8,640 nt of DNA. Source: Bacillota bacterium. Lineage in GTDB: Bacteria; Bacillota; Limnochordia; JAAZLZ01. The DNA lies in contig JAAZLZ010000159.1 of assembly GCA_012799075.1 (NCBI GenBank), positions 1-8,640 of the forward strand, given 5' to 3'. Of the stretch, positions 7,166 through 8,640 are shown in pieces. The number at the start of each line of letters is the position of its first letter. The stretch's first letter is position 1. Below the pieces are notes generated by a model. It saw nothing but the letters and a program-made list of their open reading frames with translations, searched no databases and was not told where the DNA came from. The position numbers were made by a program, and so were the translations under genes.

Positions 7166-7293
7166 GTCTTAGCCTCCCCTCATATGTACCCTCTACTGGG
7201 TTCGACACAAAGCCCTTAACTCCTCGGTTTAGGAGGAAAGGTTCCCGCGGGAAACGAATACTTCAGAGTGACCAAAGGTGCAAGGGGGTTTTG
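7166..7293. promoter_or_regulatory. Divergent intergenic control region between dehydrogenase and ADP-dependent kinase genes
   Basis: These 128 bp must hold promoters for both strands unless transcription enters from elsewhere. They contain the minus-strand ribosome site GGGGAGG (7173-7179), the plus-strand ribosome site AAGGGGG (7282-7288, 5 nt before the ATG), a small inverted repeat CTCCT/AGGAG (7220-7224 and 7231-7235) and a perfect palindrome at 7242-7253. I found no box pair close enough to the sigma-A consensus to call a promoter. The best minus-strand candidate, TTGCAC with 17 nt to TATTCG, matches poorly. Confidence 0.55.
7242..7253. promoter_or_regulatory. 12-bp perfect palindrome, candidate operator
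   Basis: TTCCCGCGGGAA equals its own reverse complement. With a one-base slip the symmetry extends to GTT...AAAC. It lies 40 bp before the kinase ATG and 76 bp before the dehydrogenase ATG, a place where one dimeric regulator could affect both genes. The regulator is unknown and the operator role is inference. Confidence 0.4.
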
Positions 7294-8640
7294 ATGTTGG
7301 AGCTTGTTGATAGTTGGAATGAATTGTATGAGCGTTCCCTCCCTGAGAATCTAGCGAAAATCGACCAGGTCCCCGGGGTAGTACTCGGGTTTCATGCCAC
7401 CATTGACGGGGTGAAGGCCGTTCGGCCCGCCGAATTGGCCAAGATCCTTGCCGAGGATGAAGCCTTGCGCAAGGAGGTCCTAGATCGTTTGGGCCAGGTG
7501 CCGCTTGAGATCAACTCCCCCGCGGATCTAGTTATCGGCCTATTGGATTCGCTGCAAAAGGGGAAAGCTCTCCAGCTCATGATCCGATCCGAAGAGACTT
7601 TTAACTGGACGATGGACAAATTGGGTTATGATCGGCTGCGCATCGGAGGCACATCGGGGAACATGGCCAACTACTTGGCCCCCTTGGGCTTTGAGAAAAT
7701 TTTGGTCTATGCCAATCCCCTAACCCGAGAGCAAGCAGAACTATTCGTTGACAAGGCCAATCTCTTCGTCCTAGTGGAAGAAGAAGGAGAGTTTGTCCTA
7801 AAGCCCCCCAGGGAAGCCTATGAGGGAGAAGGGGTTTATGCAGTCCACTGGATCTTCGAGTACCCGGCAGACCTTAAGATCCAGGCCCCCGGCCTCGATC
7901 TGACGACGCCCCGAGCCAATCGATACATCGCGGCCTGGAATCCCATCAACAACCGACTTCAAGTGAGGGATGACTTCAAGAGGGGGCTGCTCGACCGGGC
8001 CGCTGATTTTAGTCACTTTGTCATTTCCGGGTTTCATATCCTTTCGGAAAGCTATCCCGACGGTTCGACCTACCGGGAATGCCTTTTGCCCGTGGCCGAG
8101 TATCTAAGCCAGCTGCAAGAAGCTGCCCCCCATCTCAAGCAGCATTATGAGTTTGCCTCCATTGCAAGTCCCAGGATCAGGCAAGGAATCGTGGAGCTCA
8201 TCTTCCCCCACGTGGACAGCCTGGGCTTAAACGAAGTGGAGCTGTGCGCCCTGCTCAGAAACATCGGACAAGCTCCCCTGGCAGAAGACATTGAAGCCCA
8301 GGATGCCGTTCAGGCAGTTCTGGCAGGACTTCGGGCCCTGATGGAGCATACCGGTCTCAACAGGATCCACCTGCACGACCTAGGGTATTACATCTGCCTG
8401 CAGCGAAAGGGGTTTGTCTCTCCCAAGCAAACCCGAGCCGGCCTTTTGCTGGCGGCCACCCTGGCTGCCGCCCGCTCCCAGACGGGTAGAATCGATGACA
8501 AGGAAGACATCAAGGGAGGCCTCGGAGTGGACCTGAGTCCCCGGGGGCTTGCCAGACTTCAGACCCTCGCCGACCATCTGGGGGCAGATAAGGACTTCCT
8601 GACCGAGGGAATTGCCTCCCACGGCCCCTACGATCTGGTC
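7294..8640 (+). CDS. ADP-dependent glucokinase/phosphofructokinase family sugar kinase, C-terminus cut by window edge
   Basis: Homologue of the archaeal ADP-dependent kinases (ADP_PFK_GK family, ribokinase-like fold), which phosphorylate glucose or fructose 6-phosphate using ADP and releasing AMP. The frame is open for 449 codons to the window end, close to the usual 450-470. Family blocks in order: GFHATIDG (32-39, substrate Asp38), RIGGTSGNMANYLA (from 116), ANRYIAAWNP, ISGFHIL (244-250), HYEFAS (284-289, the HxE motif), DSLGLNEVEL (308-317, with NEVE fitting the metal-binding NxxE motif) and a HDLGYYI region matching the archaeal 'vHTiyY'. The catalytic GxGD motif is expected just beyond position 8640 and cannot be checked. 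The start ATG has AAGGGGG 5 nt upstream. Glucose versus fructose 6-phosphate preference cannot be read reliably. It is divergent from the dehydrogenase. The family is best known from archaea and animals, so a bacterial member hints at old transfer; base composition looks like the neighbours. Confidence 0.87.
   Translation, partial: MLELVDSWNELYERSLPENLAKIDQVPGVVLGFHATIDGVKAVRPAELAKILAEDEALRKEVLDRLGQVPLEINSPADLVIGLLDSLQKGKALQLMIRSEETFNWTMDKLGYDRLRIGGTSGNMANYLAPLGFEKILVYANPLTREQAELFVDKANLFVLVEEEGEFVLKPPREAYEGEGVYAVHWIFEYPADLKIQAPGLDLTTPRANRYIAAWNPINNRLQVRDDFKRGLLDRAADFSHFVISGFHILSESYPDGSTYRECLLPVAEYLSQLQEAAPHLKQHYEFASIASPRIRQGIVELIFPHVDSLGLNEVELCALLRNIGQAPLAEDIEAQDAVQAVLAGLRALMEHTGLNRIHLHDLGYYICLQRKGFVSPKQTRAGLLLAATLAAARSQTGRIDDKEDIKGGLGVDLSPRGLARLQTLADHLGADKDFLTEGIASHGPYDLV

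Noticed and set aside
7268..7294. 8-codon leader ORF (GTG start) whose TGA overlaps the kinase ATG
   Set aside because: The stop-start overlap is neat, but there is no ribosome site before the GTG and the peptide has no regulatory-looking codon run; chance is likely.
7392..8622. Minus-strand ORFs of 75-80 codons opposite the kinase gene
   Set aside because: Antisense shadows; the plus-strand frame is open throughout and has the ADP-dependent kinase motifs.

Overview
The window reads as a bacterial chromosome segment from a fairly GC-rich Bacillota (Firmicutes)-type organism. Three things point that way: comEC followed directly by holA on one strand, which is the usual Bacillota order; strong purine-rich Shine-Dalgarno sites; and several TTG or GTG starts. 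A Clostridia- or Limnochordia-like anaerobe or thermophile would fit, but that placement is inference, and no rRNA or other taxonomic marker is present.

Layout: positions 1-7165 hold five genes on the minus strand. In transcription order they are a zinc-dependent medium-chain dehydrogenase resembling threonine 3-dehydrogenase (6143-7165), a YigZ/IMPACT-family protein (5453-6094), a Ski2/Mtr4-like superfamily II helicase (3188-5446), the DNA-uptake channel protein ComEC (750-3107), and holA, the DNA polymerase III delta subunit (1-734, cut by the window edge). Gaps are 48, 6, about 80 and 15 nt, and no convincing terminator lies between them, so one operon or read-through unit is plausible. 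A 128-bp divergent intergenic region (7166-7293) carries a perfect 12-bp palindrome. Beyond it, a plus-strand gene (7294 to the window end) encodes a homologue of the archaeal ADP-dependent glucokinase/phosphofructokinase family, with the last part outside the window.

How the genes may work together: ComEC imports single-stranded DNA, and HolA is the clamp-loader delta subunit that opens the beta clamp. The helicase and YigZ look like an RNA or translation-linked pair, with the helicase start only 6 nt after the yigZ stop. The dehydrogenase and the ADP-dependent sugar kinase share a divergent control region, which suggests, but does not prove, linked carbon-metabolism control.

The most noteworthy points are the helicase's coiled-coil insertion carrying two CX7C pairs where eukaryotic Mtr4/Ski2 carry their arch, and the archaeal-type ADP-dependent kinase in a bacterial context. 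I see no CRISPR array, insertion sequence, tRNA or phage-like element. Nothing here amounts to a clearly new multi-gene defence or mobile system.
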